Assembly (NCBI GenBank): GCA_015657395.1
Contig: JADLKI010000009.1
Location: forward strand, 94,033-100,016
Origin: Spirochaetales bacterium
GTDB lineage: Bacteria > Spirochaetota > Spirochaetia > Treponematales > Rectinemataceae
Length of the DNA: 5,984 nucleotides
Direction of reading: 5' to 3'
Part shown: piece after piece, positions 5,390 through 5,984 of the stretch
How positions within the stretch are numbered: the first letter of the stretch is position 1
How the letters are laid out: each line of letters starts with the position of its first letter
Program-made: the position numbers and the translations under genes
Notes under the pieces: generated by a model
What the model was told of the DNA's origin: nothing
What the model saw: the letters and a program-made list of their open reading frames with translations, nothing else
Database searches by the model: none

Positions 5390-5462
5390 TTATACAAAGG
5401 GCGACCATGGCGAGCGCGAAGGCAGCTGCCTTGATGGAGTCTGATGTGGCTCTGCACACCAT
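5373..5462 (-). pseudogene. 5' fragment of an unidentified minus-strand gene cut by the IS3 element
   Basis: Reading the minus strand from ATG 5462, about 24 native codons encode MVCRATSDSIKAAAFALAMV then ALCI, after which the frame enters the IS3 terminus and stops at TAG (5373-5375). GGAGG lies seven bases before the ATG and a promoter lies at 5499-5527, so the 5' end has all the parts of a real gene. The run IKAAAFALAMVALCI is hydrophobic and looks like a signal peptide or first membrane helix, although Arg and Lys before it are few and Asp is present. The fragment is GC-rich (41/70 over 5391-5460), unlike the sugar cluster, and matches the composition of the right edge. Too short to name; the remainder must be elsewhere or lost. 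Confidence 0.55.
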
Positions 5463-5498
5463 GTTCCGGCCTCCAGACGATACTTATCTTTTGGTCAT

Positions 5499-5527
5499 AG
5501 TATAAGATCAGTCCTACCGGCGTGCAA
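5499..5527 (-). promoter_or_regulatory. Promoter of the truncated minus-strand gene
   Basis: On the minus strand TTGCAC (5527-5522) and TATACT (5504-5499) are 17 bases apart. The -10 matches five of six consensus bases and the -35 matches three of six. The predicted start near 5492 gives a leader of about 30 bases containing GGAGG before ATG 5462. If active, it would transcribe leftward across the IS3 element, antisense to orfB. Confidence 0.5.
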
Positions 5528-5553
5528 TACAAATGTTGGAAAATGACGGGAAA

Positions 5554-5982
5554 CTAGCTTTTTCTTGAGAGCCAGGCAAAGCCGGCGATGCCGAACGCGG
5601 TCGCGACATTGAGGGAGGCCTTCGAGCCCACGAGCGGGATTTCGGCGCAGCCTCGGCTGCAGAGGCCGAGCGCTTCCCGGGAGACGCCGAGCTCTTCGGA
5701 GCCCAGCACCATGATGCCCGGCAAGGGAAATGCGAAGTCCTGCAGGGCGCTGCCGCCCACCTCGAGCGCGAAGACTCCTTCCATCTCCGCGAGCGCCGAA
5801 ACCGGCGCGCGGCGCCAGGGCAGACGCCCGACGGTTCCCATCGCGGTCCGCAGCGCGCGCGGATGCAGCGGATCCGCGCACTCGGGGGAGAGGATGAGCT
5901 CTTCGAAGCCGAGGGCCTCCGCCGTGCGGAAGATGCTCCCCACGTTGAAGGGAGAGCGTATATCCTCGAGGTAGGCGCGCAT
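5554..5982 (-). CDS. SpoU/TrmH-family RNA 2'-O-methyltransferase (start possibly beyond right edge)
   Basis: A SPOUT methyltransferase that transfers a methyl group from S-adenosylmethionine to a ribose 2'-OH in tRNA or rRNA, using the trefoil-knot fold. All three SpoU motifs are present: motif 1 NVGSIFRTAEALG (residues 13-25, with N13 and catalytic R19), motif 2 VLGSEELGVS (92-101), and motif 3 IPLVGSKASLNVATAFGIA (115-133, with the SLNV knot segment). The protein ends WLSRKS, TAG at 5554-5556. From ATG 5982 it has 142 residues, near the size of single-domain TrmL-like members, but the domain starts almost at the edge, so an N-terminal extension outside the window cannot be excluded. Strongly GC-rich, unlike the sugar cluster, so probably resident chromosome. 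tRNA versus rRNA target cannot be decided here. Confidence 0.87.
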   Translation of the reverse strand: MRAYLEDIRSPFNVGSIFRTAEALGFEELILSPECADPLHPRALRTAMGTVGRLPWRRAPVSALAEMEGVFALEVGGSALQDFAFPLPGIMVLGSEELGVSREALGLCSRGCAEIPLVGSKASLNVATAFGIAGFAWLSRKS

Positions 5983-5984
5983 GC

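Noticed and set aside
4107..5395. Target-site duplication flanking the IS3 element
   Set aside because: Flanks of 3 to 5 bases are complementary in inverse order rather than directly repeated, for either choice of element ends.
5588..5974. GC-rich plus-strand frame, and a second minus-strand frame at 5495-5881
   Set aside because: Both overlap the SpoU methyltransferase, whose three motifs are unmistakable. High G+C makes stop codons rare, so long shadow frames are expected. Their products are low-complexity Arg/Ala/Ser/Pro.
1..5984. CRISPR arrays, tRNA or rRNA genes, integron sites, toxin-antitoxin or defence systems
   Set aside because: No regularly spaced repeats, no cloverleaf or rRNA-like segments, and no protein motifs of such systems were found on either strand.

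Overview
The window is a mosaic bacterial segment. A short, AT-rich cluster that looks like sugar or polyol catabolism sits between two insertion sequences, and GC-rich, more chromosome-like DNA lies at the right edge. Composition changes sharply: bases 2221-2280 in the aldolase gene are 22/60 G+C by hand count, while bases 5641-5700 in the RNA methyltransferase gene are 43/60. No rRNA, tRNA or other lineage marker is present. The mix of a periplasmic sugar-binding protein, COG1830-type aldolase, SpoU methylase and IS3/IS1634 elements would fit a fermentative bacterium such as a free-living spirochaete, but that is only a weak impression.

Layout. (1) Bases 1-1236, minus strand: the first 412 codons of an IS1634-type DDE transposase, open to the left edge. 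A 63-bp imperfect palindrome lies directly upstream of its start codon. (2) About 1301-1465: gene-free spacer. (3) 1466-1691: a strong sigma70-type promoter, an operator-like palindrome at the predicted transcript start, and a long AT-rich leader. (4) 1692-4114: three plus-strand genes, namely a class I (DhnA/COG1830) Schiff-base aldolase, a zinc-dependent medium-chain dehydrogenase, and the first third of an ABC sugar-binding protein with its signal peptide. (5) 4115-5389: an IS3-family element with 46-bp imperfect terminal inverted repeats, an OrfA, and an OrfB with intact DDE residues but a broken reading frame. (6) 5373-5462, minus strand: the promoter, ribosome binding site and first ~24 codons of an unidentified gene cut by the same IS3 element. 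(7) 5554-5982, minus strand: a SpoU/TrmH-type RNA 2'-O-methyltransferase.

The aldolase, dehydrogenase and binding protein read as one transcription unit: import of a carbohydrate, oxidation of a hydroxyl, and aldol cleavage. The kinase and ABC permease/ATPase expected in such a unit are absent, because the unit is cut by the IS3 element in its third gene. The IS3 element has different truncated genes on its two sides, in opposite orientation, and no obvious target duplication. The simplest reading is that it marks a deletion or rearrangement joint rather than a simple insertion. I do not see a clearly novel system; the most interesting points are this joint, the controlled leader of the sugar cluster, and an anti-Shine-Dalgarno-perfect minicistron in front of the binding-protein gene.
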